NCBI GenBank assembly: GCA_020081605.1
Contig: JAHREC010000009.1
Coordinates: forward strand, 4,712,001-4,776,000
Reading direction: 5' to 3'
Origin: Albifimbria verrucaria
Taxonomy: Eukaryota > Ascomycota > Sordariomycetes > Hypocreales > Stachybotryaceae
Length of the DNA: 64,000 nucleotides
Shown here: positions 25,203 to 36,188 of the stretch, piece by piece
Layout: each line of letters begins with the position of its first letter
Position numbering within the stretch: position 1 is the first letter of the stretch
The notes under the pieces: model-generated
Database searches by the model: none
Told to the model about the DNA's origin: nothing
What the model saw: only the letters and a program-made list of their open reading frames with translations
Translations under genes and position numbers: made by a program

Positions 25203-25803
25203 ATGGATATCGACACGAGCCGCCGCAACAAGGTCCCGCGCCCTCTGACCGACAGCGAGCGCGCGCGCCTCGACGAGTTCGTCGACGGTATCCACTATTC
25301 CACCAGGTGAGCCGAAGCAAGAACCGCCATGCCGGGACCGTTTGGCACAGCAAGATCATGTTCTAACTTCTATTCTCTTCCGTCCTCAGATACTCCGACA
25401 GCCAGTACGAGTACCGCCATGTCCAGCTGCCAAAGGCCATGCTCAAGGCCATCCCCAAAGAGTACCATGACACCTCCAAGGGAACCCTGAAGCTGCTCTG
25501 GGAAGAGGAATGGCGAGGGATCGGCATCACACAGGTACGCCAGCGTCACGCTGTTCCTGTCCCCGTCCCCGTCCCGCCGGAAACTTGCTGACAACGCTCT
25601 TTAGAGTCTCGGTTGGGAGCACTACGAGGTCCACGAGCCCGAGCCGCACATCCTCTTGTTCAAGTATGCCCGCACTCTCCAGCGATAGACGCCCCGCGGT
25701 ACTGACGATTTGATTCTCTAGGCGTCCCTCAACTACCAGCCCCTCAGTGAGCCCTCTCGCGATACCCGAGCTTCGATCCTTCAGCGAATCCTCTGTACCA
25801 TAA
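25203..25803 (+). CDS. CKS1: cyclin-dependent kinase regulatory subunit CKS1/SUC1
   Basis: This small adaptor binds Cdk1 and phosphorylated substrates. Exons are 25203-25306, 25390-25534, 25605-25663 and 25722 onward; introns are 83, 70 and 58 bp with GT-AG ends. The protein starts [15 protein letters not shown] and contains the diagnostic [20 protein letters not shown] (split by intron 1), [20 protein letters not shown] and [13 protein letters not shown]. The last exon as read ends at a stop at 25801-25803, giving a novel tail. If one C is missing from CCC 25726-25728, the usual family ending PLNYQ appears and the frame runs to 25865 instead. The second reading fits the deletion pattern elsewhere in the window, so the C terminus is uncertain. 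Confidence 0.93.
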
Positions 25804-25865
25804 ACAAACGGCCTCTCGTCCTAGATCACACACCGCGCGAACGTGCCCACCGTCTTCATCGTTAA

Positions 25866-27888
25866 AACAAACACGCACACTCACACACTGGCGGCCACCC
25901 GTTCACGAATTTACGCCCCGAACGCACCGGTTATGATTAAATCTGGTTTTTCTTGTCTTGTCTTGGTTTGATGGAATCGTCCTAGAGCGCCGTCTATTGG
26001 TGGGTTTTAGTCCTTGGCTGCCGTGTCAACATCCATCTGCTCCCCACACGACATGGCTCCGCATCGAGGCTGCCCTCTTTTCCGAGGGCACGGAGACGGG
26101 GAAGACAAGGCTGTGGGGAGTTGGATTGCTTGATGCGGGCCATGGCTACCTATTTAACCGAGGTCCGTATTTGGAAGTCAGCTAGTACCGAACTCAGCGC
26201 CTCGGGGATGCTTCATCTGTGGTCCTTGTTTTCCATCTTCCCGGCTCGCTGGCAAGACAAGGCAGAGAGGGGTGGTGATTTGATTCTTTTTTTCTTTTTT
26301 TGCGCTTGCACTGAGGATTTTTAATACAACGTCGAATAGCCGCCCCGTGGATGAGGAGACACCTCACGGATGAAGCAGCAGACCATGTTGGGCTAGCCTT
26401 AAGTAGATGGGGAAAAACAACAACAACTGAGGACTGACTATCTGTGAAACCAAGCAATTTCGTGACGTCGCTGTGGATGTGCGTGGTGTCTTATAAGTCG
26501 GCCTGGCTGTAGTGGACAAGGTGCCCGGAGCAGGCATGGCATGGACGCAAAACTGCCGTGCCACGAGCCCTCTGGCAAGGGTTCAAAAACAGATCCTTGC
26601 CCAGACCATCGGATAACGGTGGCCCGGCGCGTGGAGGAGGCGACGTGCTACCGTTCGAAACATGGTCTTATGTGTCAGCTCACCAAGGCGCTGGCGCTGA
26701 CTGATTGCGACAGGGCTGCGGGTGTAGTTTAGTGTCTTGTGTACGAGGGTGAGATGAGATGGTTCTGTGAGGTTTACACGAAGGGGGTTTCTGTGTGTGT
26801 GTGCTTGTTTTATTTTCTTTCATTTATTATGATTAATTGCTCGAAATGCATAGACTGCAGTCGTTCGGTGTCTCGACGTCAAAGGTCGGATCCGGATTGC
26901 CCAAAGTAGAAAGTGGATGGAAGCAAGACTTGGCCGTTTCATTTACCTCGACCTTAATTACTTCCGGATCGAGTAACTGTGGTGCTACTCTCAGCTCGTT
27001 CCCCGAAAGCCACTACCCTTTCGCGAAGCAGATTAATGCGCCGATGGGCAGTTGATTGGAGGCGTGTGCGTGTGTGCATGTGGTGGGATCGAACCAAAGG
27101 CCGGGAAAATCTGCTGATCTTCGCAAAAGTGGCCACCTTTCCAGAAGGCGAGGAAACATTGTCTGTGACGGACGACCTGCCGTGTTTCTTTTTGGGTTGC
27201 CGCTTATAGGTGGGCATATATAATGAATTGGATGGGACGCTCCGGGCAAGAGGAGGGTTCCGGTCCTGCTGTGGTTTGCTCGATTCTTGACATTGCCAAT
27301 TGAGGGAACCAGATACGCTACCTGACTTGCTGTCCTTTTGCCATCCATCTATTCCATCAAGGTACAGCGTTTGCCCGTCATCGAAGTCTTGGTGTTAGGC
27401 CCTGCTCTTTTCGCCTCCGCTGGTTCCGCATCTGATTCATCAGCACCAGCACCAGCCAGCGTGGCATCTTCTTTTGGAAACAGATCCCGGCCGCTATCAT
27501 CCTTGGTCGCCTGCTGATTCTTGTTCCTCCTGGAAATAAAATTGAATTGGCATCGATCTGTTTCTTTTTAAAACCCCAGCACGAACCACTTCCCCTTCCA
27601 AGTTTTTATTTCATTTTTTATCATTTTAGCAAAGGTTCGTCCAGCTGCGCCCGGCGCTGGAATTCGAGTGACGTTACTTCTAGCTGGTTCCGATAACGAG
27701 CCTTATCGGAGATTCATTGCCATTCCATTGTCCTTCTAAAACGCAAGCCTCTCATCCCTCTGGTTTCATATCCCGATTCAGCATTCTGCCTTTACACCAC
27801 GACGTAATTACTACGGATACTTACTACGGAGACCGAGGGAACGAACAGGAGAGCAAACTACAACTATCGCGCCGGCCGCGGATCCAAT
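25866..27888. other. gene-free region upstream of ERO1
   Basis: Two kilobases between CKS1 and ERO1 without a supportable reading frame. The distal part should contain the CKS1 3' UTR. The last few hundred bases contain T-rich tracts and the two candidate stress-response motifs listed separately. Confidence 0.5.
27457..27463 (+). promoter_or_regulatory. candidate unfolded-protein-response element upstream of ERO1
   Basis: The sequence CAGCGTG, identical to the core of the yeast Hac1-binding UPRE, lies 432 bp upstream of the ERO1 start codon. A CRE-like TGACGTT follows at 27669-27675. ERO1 is a classic UPR target in yeast, so the placement is sensible. A 7-base match by chance within 2 kb is also quite possible. 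Confidence 0.35.
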
Positions 27889-29819
27889 ATGAAGTCGGCT
27901 TCTAGGTTATTCTATCTCTCAGTCTTCGCCCTCTGGGCGTCGCCTGGGGCTTGCGCGAGGTCTCAGAGCGAGTGCGCCGTAAGTTGCTTGCCATGTCTGC
28001 CCCTCGGCTCGTCGCTTGGCTGACCAGCCTCTTTAGATCTCCCCAAGGCCATCGTCGAGGACGCCTGCGCTTCCTACGCCACCCTCGAAGAACTCAACGA
28101 AAAGGTCAAGCCTGCTCTCGACGACCTGGTTCAAACCACCGATTTCTTTTCTTACTACCGACTCAACCTCTTCAACAAGAAATGCCCTTCTGGAACGACG
28201 AGAATGGCATGTGCGGGAACATTGCCTGCGCGGTCGAAACCCTGGAGAGCGAGGAGGACGTGCCCGAGGTCTGGCGCGCCAGCGAGCTTAGCAAGCTCGA
28301 GGGCCCCTGGCCAAGCACCCTGGAAAGAAGGAGCAGAAGCAAAACCCCGAGCGACCCCTGAGGGGCAAGCTGGGCGAAGATGTGGGCGAGAGTTGTGTGG
28401 TGGAATACGACGACGAGTGTGACGAGCGGGACTACTGTGTTCCCGAGGACGAGAGCGCATCCTCCAAAGGCGACTACGTGAGCTTGTTGCGCAACCCTGA
28501 GCGCTTCACCGGCTACGCTGGCGAGGGTGCCAAGCAGGTTTGGGACGCCATCTACCGCGAGAACTGCTTCCAGAAGAGCTCGTTCCCGCATTCATCCAAC
28601 CTGGGCCAGACCCCTTGTTGGCCGGTCCCGCCGCCCAGGACTTCAAGCATGTACTCGACGCTGCCGGACGCCAGGCCAAGCTGGAGCAGCAACGCCAGGA
28701 GAACCCCTCACGCCGTTCGTGGCCAAGACTGGTTTCGAAGCCGAGGACGAGTGCCTCGAGAAGCGTGTCTTCTACCGCGTCGTGTCGGGTATGCACGCCA
28801 GCATCAGCGCCCACCTGTGCTGGAACTTCCTCAACCAGACCACGGGAGAGTGGGTGCCCAACCTGCAGTGCTATGTCTCGCGCCTCCATGAGCACCCGGA
28901 CCGCATCAGCAACCTGTATTTTAACTATGCCCTCGTGACCCGCGCCGTGGCCAAACTGGGACCATACCTGGAGCGTTCGCAGCAGTACACCTTCTGCACC
29001 GGCGACACATCCGAGGACGCCGCGACACGGGCCAAGGTATCAGCCGTAACAAAGCAGGCCGCCAGCGTGCCGCAGATTTTGACGAAAGCCTCATGTTCGT
29101 TAACGGCGAGGGCCCGTCCCTGAAGGAAGACTTCCGTAACCGCTTCCGCAACGTCAGCCGGCTGATGGACTGCGTCGGGTGCGACAAGTGCCGCCTGTGG
29201 GGCAAGGTGCAGACCAACGGTTACGGCACGGCGCTCAAGGTGCTGTTCGAGCTGGACAACAACAACGGTGACGAGCTGACGCTGAAGCGCACGGAGCTGG
29301 TGGCCCTGTTCAACACGTATGCGCGAGTATCGGAGTCGATGGCGAGCATCGGCCGGTTCCGGGAGATGGTGGAGGGCCCGGCTGTTGATGAGGAGAAGCC
29401 CGTGGCAGCGGAGCCGTCGCAGAAGGAGGAGCACAAGGTCGAGGAGAAGACGGAGAAGAAGGACGAAAAGGAGGAGGAAGACTGGGCAGACGTTCCCAAT
29501 GATAAAAACACCAAGGAAGAAGAAGAAGAAGAAGCTTCCTCCTTTACTGAAAGCTTGGGGACTGAGCTTGACCTTTTATCAAGGCGGTACGATTCGTCAT
29601 GAGGAGCTACTGGAGCATCCCAAAGACATTGTAAGTTAACCACGATTCCACGTCCTTTGTTGGACACCTCGTCCTATCGAGCAGATATACTAACAACAAC
29701 TTAGATGGCAAATCTTCAAGCTCGAGATGGCACGGTTCTACCGTTTCTGGGTCGGACTGCCGACACGCCAGTACGAATACACATTCGGCAGGCCGGATCT
29801 TCACGGCGGTGAGCTATAA
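27889..29819 (+). CDS. ERO1: endoplasmic reticulum thiol oxidase ERO1
   Basis: ERO1 reoxidises protein disulfide isomerase in the ER lumen using FAD and oxygen. Exons are 27889-27978, 28037-29630 and 29705-29819. A signal peptide (MKSASRLFYLSVFALWASPG) is followed by CPFWNDENGMCGNIACAV, which includes the shuttle cysteines, the FAD-binding region FTGYAGEGAKQVWDAIYREN and VVSGMHASISAHLCWNF, and the active-site CVGCDKCRLWGK. A Lys/Glu-rich acidic linker (about 29395-29540) precedes the C terminus. Breaks of one missing base lie at 28041-28044, 28185-28187, 28304-28307, 28606-28607, 28704-28707 and 29077-29080. A two-base loss is likely at TTTT 29574-29577. The last exon (TFGRPDLHGGEL end) is also out of phase by one at the intron junction. 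Confidence 0.95.
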
Positions 29820-31530
29820 GCGAGAAGGGCATGGGAAGGCATTTCGAGGCGTTTTCTCTTTTTGGGGGCGGGTTGAAGCATATCATCATCGGAAGTTGCA
29901 TTTTGCTCTTGGGCTGTTTACAGGAGCAGGCGTTTGTTTGATGGGGAGTGTTGTAGTATAGATGAACGTGGTACATTTACGTAACGGTATCAATACATTG
30001 AAAGTGCATGCTATATCAACTGCGTTTGTGTGTGCATATTGTTGAGATGTTTGTCATTTGTCCAACTTTTGAGCTGGCCATGCAGTTGAAACCTGGTTGG
30101 TACAGGTCCCGCAAACTGCAGGATTGACGAGGGCAGGCATTCGTCTTTGGGGTTGGGTGAAGCCAAGCTCTCCAAATATTGATCAAGACATGTTACGGTC
30201 CACGACTGTGGGAAACATTTGTAAAAGTGGGAAATATCCATGCGTAAAATCTAGCATTGAGGTTAAATACATGCGTCTCTACAGGAACCAGCCTGTACGA
30301 GACATATGATCAATCAAATATTCGTTAATTTAAAGATAACCACAATCAGCTTCTCAGAAATGAAATACACTGATAATCCATCATGTATCAAAGGGCAAAA
30401 AAAAAAAAAAAACCATAGCTTCTCTTTGACCGAGCTCGCAGAGTTGACCCTCAGGCGAAGCAAGTCTCTTTGTACCGTTTCTAACAAACATGAGTTTGTT
30501 ACCTCTGAGTAACTCAGGTCCTGAATGCCCGAAGGCAATTCTTGCAGGAAGATTTAACGCTTATAAAGCCTATCTCTCTGGTCTTTGTGATACGCACGTG
30601 ATGCTGTAAGATGGTAAGATGGCGCTGAAGGTTCGTCTGTGCATGCTGAGAGTCTGACAGAAGTTTGATCCTGTGAGGCGTAGTGCGGACGTTGTGATCA
30701 GTCTTGGATATCATATGGCCTTCTTTTCCTAGCACTTACGTGCTTTGCTAAATACATTGGCTCACGGATGATTTCGAAAGATGGCTGGTATCCTCTCTTC
30801 CAATACCATATATGATGGGATAAAGCGAGCCCGCGAAAACCTCGTTGGCGTACCACTTCTCCACTCTTCATTGAGTAGATGATCCTACAGGGCAATAATC
30901 ATCCATTTGGATCAATTGTCATGATAGTTGATGGCACGAGCGTACAACCAGAATTTCGGGGTATCTACATCCATATACAACCCGTGCATACCGGCTCCCA
31001 AACAGAGCCGCTTACAGGAGTTGACATATGAATCCTTGTTTCCTTCTTCAAATCTGGGAGAGGACTTCGCCAGTCTTTCATCTGGCGTGACGCCATGGCA
31101 GGGAAGAAGTACCGACATGGAGGGAGTGTCTTGAGAGCTGTGATGCCTCTGGTTTCGAATGGTCGATTCACGGGGGTGCGTAAGTCTTCATACCAGGAGT
31201 GATAAGTCGTGTAAAGATTATATTGTGAAGCGTTGATCTATTGTCGGTGATATTGGTCATGGTCATAAGGGGTGTAGATGTTTTGTTCCGGGTTCGTTCC
31301 TTTATGCAGCAATCCATCCTTTTGTTGGACGTATCTTTACTATCTTAGACAGTTTTTAAGTCGGTATACGAAGTAGGCGAGGTATATAGTCTATTGACCC
31401 TCTATGATTTGTCGTTAACCTAGCCATGGAGATTCCACCAACTCCACCCGCCACGGAACGGTGCGCAAAAGATCCATCGCCGACCTAGCGGCTCCAGAAT
31501 TTAACGGATCACGAAGCAAAAAGAAACATA
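29820..31530. other. gene-free region, ERO1 to tRNA-Leu
   Basis: This 1.7-kb stretch contains the ERO1 3' UTR and a long poly(A) run around 30397-30413. The scattered short frames have no recognisable domain. I support no gene. Confidence 0.5.
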
Positions 31531-31642
31531 TGACACCTGCGTGATTCGAACACGCGCCTCTTGCGAGACTGCGATAGTCGCTATTCGAGAGAATCGAATG
31601 GGGACCTGAACACAGCGCCTTAGACCGCTCGGCCAAAGTGCC
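31531..31642 (-). tRNA. tRNA-Leu(CAG) with 30-nt intron
   Basis: Read on the minus strand the gene is 112 nt. The acceptor stem GGCACTT pairs with AGGTGTC, followed by discriminator A. The anticodon loop is TTCAGGT with anticodon CAG. A long variable arm (TCTCGCAAGAGG) marks a class II tRNA, and the T arm GCGTG-TTCGAAT-CACGC is perfect. The intron sits one base after the anticodon, at 31575-31604 in window coordinates, and the anticodon stem (CTGTG with CGCAG) forms only when it is removed. The mature length is 82 nt without CCA. A TTTCTTTTT tract just downstream suits RNA polymerase III termination. Confidence 0.95.
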
Positions 31643-32108
31643 TTGAGTTGGTGAGAAGTTGTTCTCACGTGATTGAACGAGGAGGAGGCAAAGATGTATA
31701 TGAGAGAACCAGAGTCCTTTAGTTATCGGTTGGAGAGTGGACGAGTTGAAAGAACGCGATGGTGGTGTAAGTGGCGGATACGGCGGCTATACGACTTAGC
31801 ACCGGAGTACACCCTTTTGTCGGTTTTGCATTAGTTGTCACTGCAAGCATCAAAGAGATTTGACTGGGTGGTAATGCTATGGATGGACATGTGTGTCAGT
31901 GCGGCTGAACTTGTAATTGTGATGATCCCTGTCCAGAAACTGCTTCAGCTCGGCAGTATGTATTTGAAGGACACGACACGACTTCACTAGCTCACAATTA
32001 ATCCTTCACAAGTGAACTCTTCATTCTTCGCATCGTATTGTCTTATTATGGTCTTTACATGCCCAGTATCTCCCGTTCGTTCGACGACCATCTGTGATAC
32101 AGGGTAGG
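31643..32108. other. spacer and putative promoter of the HET-domain gene
   Basis: These 466 bp lie between tRNA-Leu (-) and the HET gene (+). They would contain the tRNA upstream flank and the HET promoter. No further gene is visible. Confidence 0.5.
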
Positions 32109-34768
32109 ATGGCATCAAGTTCCAAGCAGTCGGAGGTGGCCGTGAAGGCATACGCAATTGTGAACGATCCTAGTAGTCGATATGTTGTCGAACAGAAAAA
32201 TGCCTTGACCGAGCCGTCCTACCAGTATAACCCGCTGCCATCTCAAGGAGACCACCTGCGACTTTTGAAGATTACGCCGGGCACTGGAGCTCGACTTAGT
32301 TGCAACATTGAGATCCACCCAATTGAGGCTGGAGACCGACCCGCATTCAAAGCTCTGTCATACTCCTGGCAAAACCCTAAATATGACGACCTGATTATTG
32401 AAGGGCGAAGAATCGCCGAGAAAGATGGTCTGCGTGTCAAATATGATGTAGTACATCCATTATGGTGTGATGGAAAACGTATCTTGATATCAACGAGCTT
32501 GCGGGATGCGCTGCTAGCGCTCAGGCACGAAACAGAGCCACTGTGGCTTTGGGTTGACGCATTGTGCATCAACCAAGATGATTTGCAGGAGAGAGCTTCC
32601 CAGGTGATGTTGATGCAGCGGATTTATCATGTTGCTGCCGAAGTGTGCATGTGGTTGGGCATGGAGGACGAGTTTACGACCACTGCCTTTGAGATGGTTA
32701 AGAGTTTGCAGGCACTGGCATCGCAAAGACCATCTGTGATAAGCTCCGACTTATATGACCACCGCACAAAGGAAAGACTAGGGCTGCCAACATTCCCTGG
32801 TCGGCCGTGGGAAGCCATTGTCCGGCTTCTTGCGCGGCCGTACTTTCGACGTATCTGGATCCTCCAAGAGATGATTGCCTCCGGACTCAGCGCCCGCATT
32901 TACTGCGGAACATCCGATCCCATAACTTGGACAGCACTTCTAGAAGCAGTACTGTTCATTGAGTATGCGGGATGGACCCTCCCAGTGGACTCATATTACG
33001 GCGCTGAGAACCACTTCTCGTACATCATCACTGTCCACAATCTGCGAATGGCCTGGATGCAAGGCGCAACATCGGAAGAGGATCGAATAAAGATGCGGCG
33101 GTCAGCAGTCAAGACGCGGAGATTTGAAGCCTCCGATCCCAGGGACAAGATATTTGCGCTCATTGGCATCATCAATGATTTTGGCCACCGAGAACTGTTT
33201 GGGGTGGATAGGCCAGGAGGCAGCGCACATCCCGTTGTTGTTGAGGGTAACAACGTACACATCGTAATGCAAGTCGACGAGCGTGGGAAATCCAAGGAGG
33301 ACATTGCTATTGAGATTCTGCAAAAAGTTCAGACGTGGAGATACGGAAGCTTTATGCAGCACTCATGGACTACTTTGAGAGCAACGTCCACATTGCTAAT
33401 ATATTTTTGGAACCGATCGAAGACTCATCGAGTTGGATGGAAAGCTACGTTTGCAACCTGGAGAAGGCTGCTGATGCTTCAGTCCTAATCCTAGAGTTTC
33501 AGGGTAAACATCTCAATCAGAGTCGTGACCACCAGCGTGTTGGGGAATTTGCACAAAACTGCAGCAGGATGTGGGGAGATTTCTGATGCAAAGCAACGAG
33601 ATTATACGACAGTATGCCGATACTCCAGCATTTGTGCTTCTCTGTCGACTGCCACAGGTTCGTCAAGAAATGGCTGGTTTCCGCGAGGGAAACGATTGGA
33701 TGGCCAAGAGCCTCAGAGTAAAGCCTGACACAGAAGGTTCAGCGGAGATGGATGACGCGGAGAATGACAAGACACCTATCATCGTTGGTCATCTTGCCAA
33801 TAGTGGGCAGCTCGAGTATTCGGTCGAAAAGCAGCACGTGTATCCGGACTGGGCGTGGAGTGCGGCTGGCTGGGTCGTACCCATGTATGACAAGCCGACG
33901 GATCAGGTGTATGCCGAGTTTACAGTCAAATGTATAAAGGATGATGGCAATCTAGACATTCTATCTTCGGTAGAGGATAGGGCGATGAGAAAGATTGGAG
34001 AGTTGCCGTCATGGGTTCCGGATTACAGTGTAAGCATGGTTCGTGGTAGCCTGGCTAGTAAAACCATGGGTGGTAACCAGGTATACTCTGCGGGAGGGTC
34101 CGAGAAAGGCTCGATACGATGGGACGTATCAAATAAAGACCGTCTCGGTGTTGACGGGTTCAAAGTGGACAGAATTAAAGTGTTGGCCAGTTTAGAATCC
34201 TCTGGCAACTCTATCATCGGTCAGTTCGAAGAGTGGTCGGCCATGATCCAGACTTTGCCGGAACAGTACCCAACAGGAGGGAACTCGGCCGAGGCATTAT
34301 GGCGGACAATAATTGGAAACCATGCAAAAGGAGCTAGAGACTTCGAGTATCCAGCACCGGCTGAATACGCGGATTACTACGTGACTTTCCGCAAGCTTCT
34401 AGCGTTCAACAAGGATTTAGAGAACACGAGCTTTGATGACCGTCCTCGCGTCTACGTAGCACATGGTATCGACCCTTACGACATGCCGCGGCTGCTTGCG
34501 CAAAATAATAAGCTCACAGATGCCATGTCCCGGGTTATGATTGAACGAAGGCTATTTGTAACGGAAGGGGTTGATAGGAGCGGCGCCGGTGTCGGCGAAG
34601 GTTGGAGATGGGGTTTATGTTCTTAAAGGGGAATGCTCTATATGTTTTGAGGAGTCTACGGGTCGTGATGGGTTTGAGTTTGTGGGAGATTGTTATGTCC
34701 ACGGGGTGATGAATGGAGAGGCGTTGAGAAGGGAAGGCTTCAAGTGGGTAGAGGTGGAGTTGCGATGA
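32109..34768 (+). CDS. heterokaryon incompatibility (HET) domain protein
   Basis: An apparently single-exon gene of about 887 aa. HET domains trigger allorecognition cell death or act as immune-like sensors in filamentous fungi. The HET blocks are clear: FKALSYSWQNP near residue 80, LWLWVDALCINQDDLQERAS near residue 145 and SDPRDKIFALIGI near residue 343. The C-terminal half has the usual ELPSWVPDYS and FVGDCYVHGVMNGEAL motifs. Frame breaks lie at AAAAA 33322-33326 and GGGG 33573-33576 (one base each), and at GGGG 34567-34570 (two missing or one extra). With these the length is divisible by three. The segment about 34,625-34,670 is less conserved and may hide further indels. No partner domain such as NACHT or ankyrin repeats is visible, so it is a stand-alone HET protein. 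Confidence 0.92.
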
Positions 34769-34937
34769 TGATTCCAGACGCTATAAACGCAGTATCTGGA
34801 ATTGCGATACGAACCTGATTAGGGGTGCTTATACGCGACACACTATTGGAAGAGCGATGCAGGATTTCAACTTCATAGCGCCTATATTGTGAGAATGAAC
34901 AACGCTTGTATCTGTGTTTGCTTTCATAGAACGCTAC

Positions 34938-35708
34938 TCAATTATCTGGCCAACTTCCTCGCCCTGCCCAAACGATGCCAGCTAGGAGATGCTTCATAAA
35001 CTGCTCATTCGAATAAGCCTTGTCGAAATGACCTAGTGATGTGAAGAACGACCGGCCCCCTTCGAATTCTCGATACCAAGCCAAGGGATGGTCATCGCCC
35101 ATGGTGCCGCCCTCATAGCAGCTCTCCTCGATTGACATCAACACATGCACCTTGTCGCGAGGGTTCAAGGTGAAGTTGTACCACTCGTCAAACCACTTGA
35201 AAGTCTGGTCCATTCCTGAAATCCTGGCGTGATGTTCATCCTCTACGCGGATAACACCGTGCTGCGGGTCCGGGTGGTTGACGAAACCGGCGCCGATGAG
35301 CTCCGTGTACCACGGCTGCTTGTCCAAGGCGGCAGCGGCGCCGTGCACGCCGACAAAGCCGCCTCCATTCCGGACAAATCGTTGCAAGGCGGCTAATTCC
35401 TTCTCATTTAAAAAGTCACCGGTCGTCTGCAGAAAGAGCACTACATCACATGTAGCCAGGTTTTCATCCGTCAGCCAGCCAGCGTCTTTGGAGGTCTGGA
35501 CAGTGAAGGCACCGCTTGAGCTGGCGAGGTTTTCGAGCCCCTTGATGCCAGCGGGGATAGACTCATGATAATAGCCTGAAGTTTTGGCGAGTGCAAAGAC
35601 TCGGAGCGGCGTAGCGTTACTCATTTTGAACAGCCTTTGCTGGATTGGCAGATTAGCTGGTCTGATACTGCTAGTGGAACTGAAGGCTCGTGAGGAGCTG
35701 CAGTGCAT
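34938..35708 (-). CDS. ThuA-like (trehalose utilization) domain protein
   Basis: A 256-aa intact frame. A ThuA domain, a glutamine-amidotransferase-like fold, fills nearly the whole protein: RVFALAKTSGYYHESIPAGI, VRNGGGFVGVHGAAAA, WYTELIGAGFVNHPDPQHGV, HPLAWYREFEGGRSFFTSLG and the C-terminal HLLAGIVWA. The first 27 residues (MHCSSSRAFSSTSSIRPANL...) are Ser/Arg-rich and could be a mitochondrial presequence. Alternatively translation starts at the internal Met of MSNATPLRVF. The role of fungal ThuA proteins is poorly defined, and a sugar-metabolism role is inferred from bacterial homologues. The gene is tail-to-tail with the HET gene (169 bp). Confidence 0.9.
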   Translation of the reverse strand: MHCSSSRAFSSTSSIRPANLPIQQRLFKMSNATPLRVFALAKTSGYYHESIPAGIKGLENLASSSGAFTVQTSKDAGWLTDENLATCDVVLFLQTTGDFLNEKELAALQRFVRNGGGFVGVHGAAAALDKQPWYTELIGAGFVNHPDPQHGVIRVEDEHHARISGMDQTFKWFDEWYNFTLNPRDKVHVLMSIEESCYEGGTMGDDHPLAWYREFEGGRSFFTSLGHFDKAYSNEQFMKHLLAGIVWAGRGSWPDN

Positions 35709-36117
35709 ATTGGCTTATATATCATGTCGTCATGATTGTCCGCAACGGCTAATAAGGCAACTCGCATCGTCTTGTTATTTTGCCTAATGGCAGAATGGGT
35801 CTAAATATTAGGAACGATTCCATCACAACTAATCTGCTGGCTAGTATGGTCTCTACTACTGGAATACAGTGGTTTTTATAAATGCAAGATGAGTTAGCCA
35901 CAGTTTCTTGTATTGTGGAGAAACTATGATACACCCCCAGGAGCTTGATCAAGCTCGATACGCAATATACAATAGTCAATCAAGGAAAATATCCAGGCAA
36001 ATTCTATCCAAATGAAAAGCGAAGGGCAAGACTAGGATGTTAGATCGGTCATCGTCATACCTCCATAGGTGCAGACAGAGCACTCCCTTCCAACAATCAC
36101 CGGAACCCGGAAACACC
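35709..36117. other. spacer between ThuA-like gene and tRNA-Arg
   Basis: 409 bp containing the ThuA-like promoter on the minus strand. No other feature is recognised. Confidence 0.5.
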
Positions 36118-36188
36118 GGTCGCATGGCCCAATGGCAAGGCGTCTGACTACGAATCAGGAGATTGTGGGTTCGATCCCCACTGTGACC
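36118..36188 (+). tRNA. tRNA-Arg(ACG)
   Basis: A 71-nt intronless tRNA. The acceptor stem GGTCGCA pairs with TGTGACC. The anticodon loop CTACGAA carries anticodon ACG (A34 would be edited to inosine), closed by TCTGA/TCAGG. The T arm contains the canonical GGTTCGATCCC. A TTTTCTTTT tract follows immediately, as expected for RNA polymerase III termination. Confidence 0.95.

Noticed and set aside
31531..36188. Starship or other giant mobile element bounded by tRNAs
   Set aside because: No DUF3435 captain recombinase, no transposase and no flanking duplication could be found. I retain it only as a weak synteny hypothesis.
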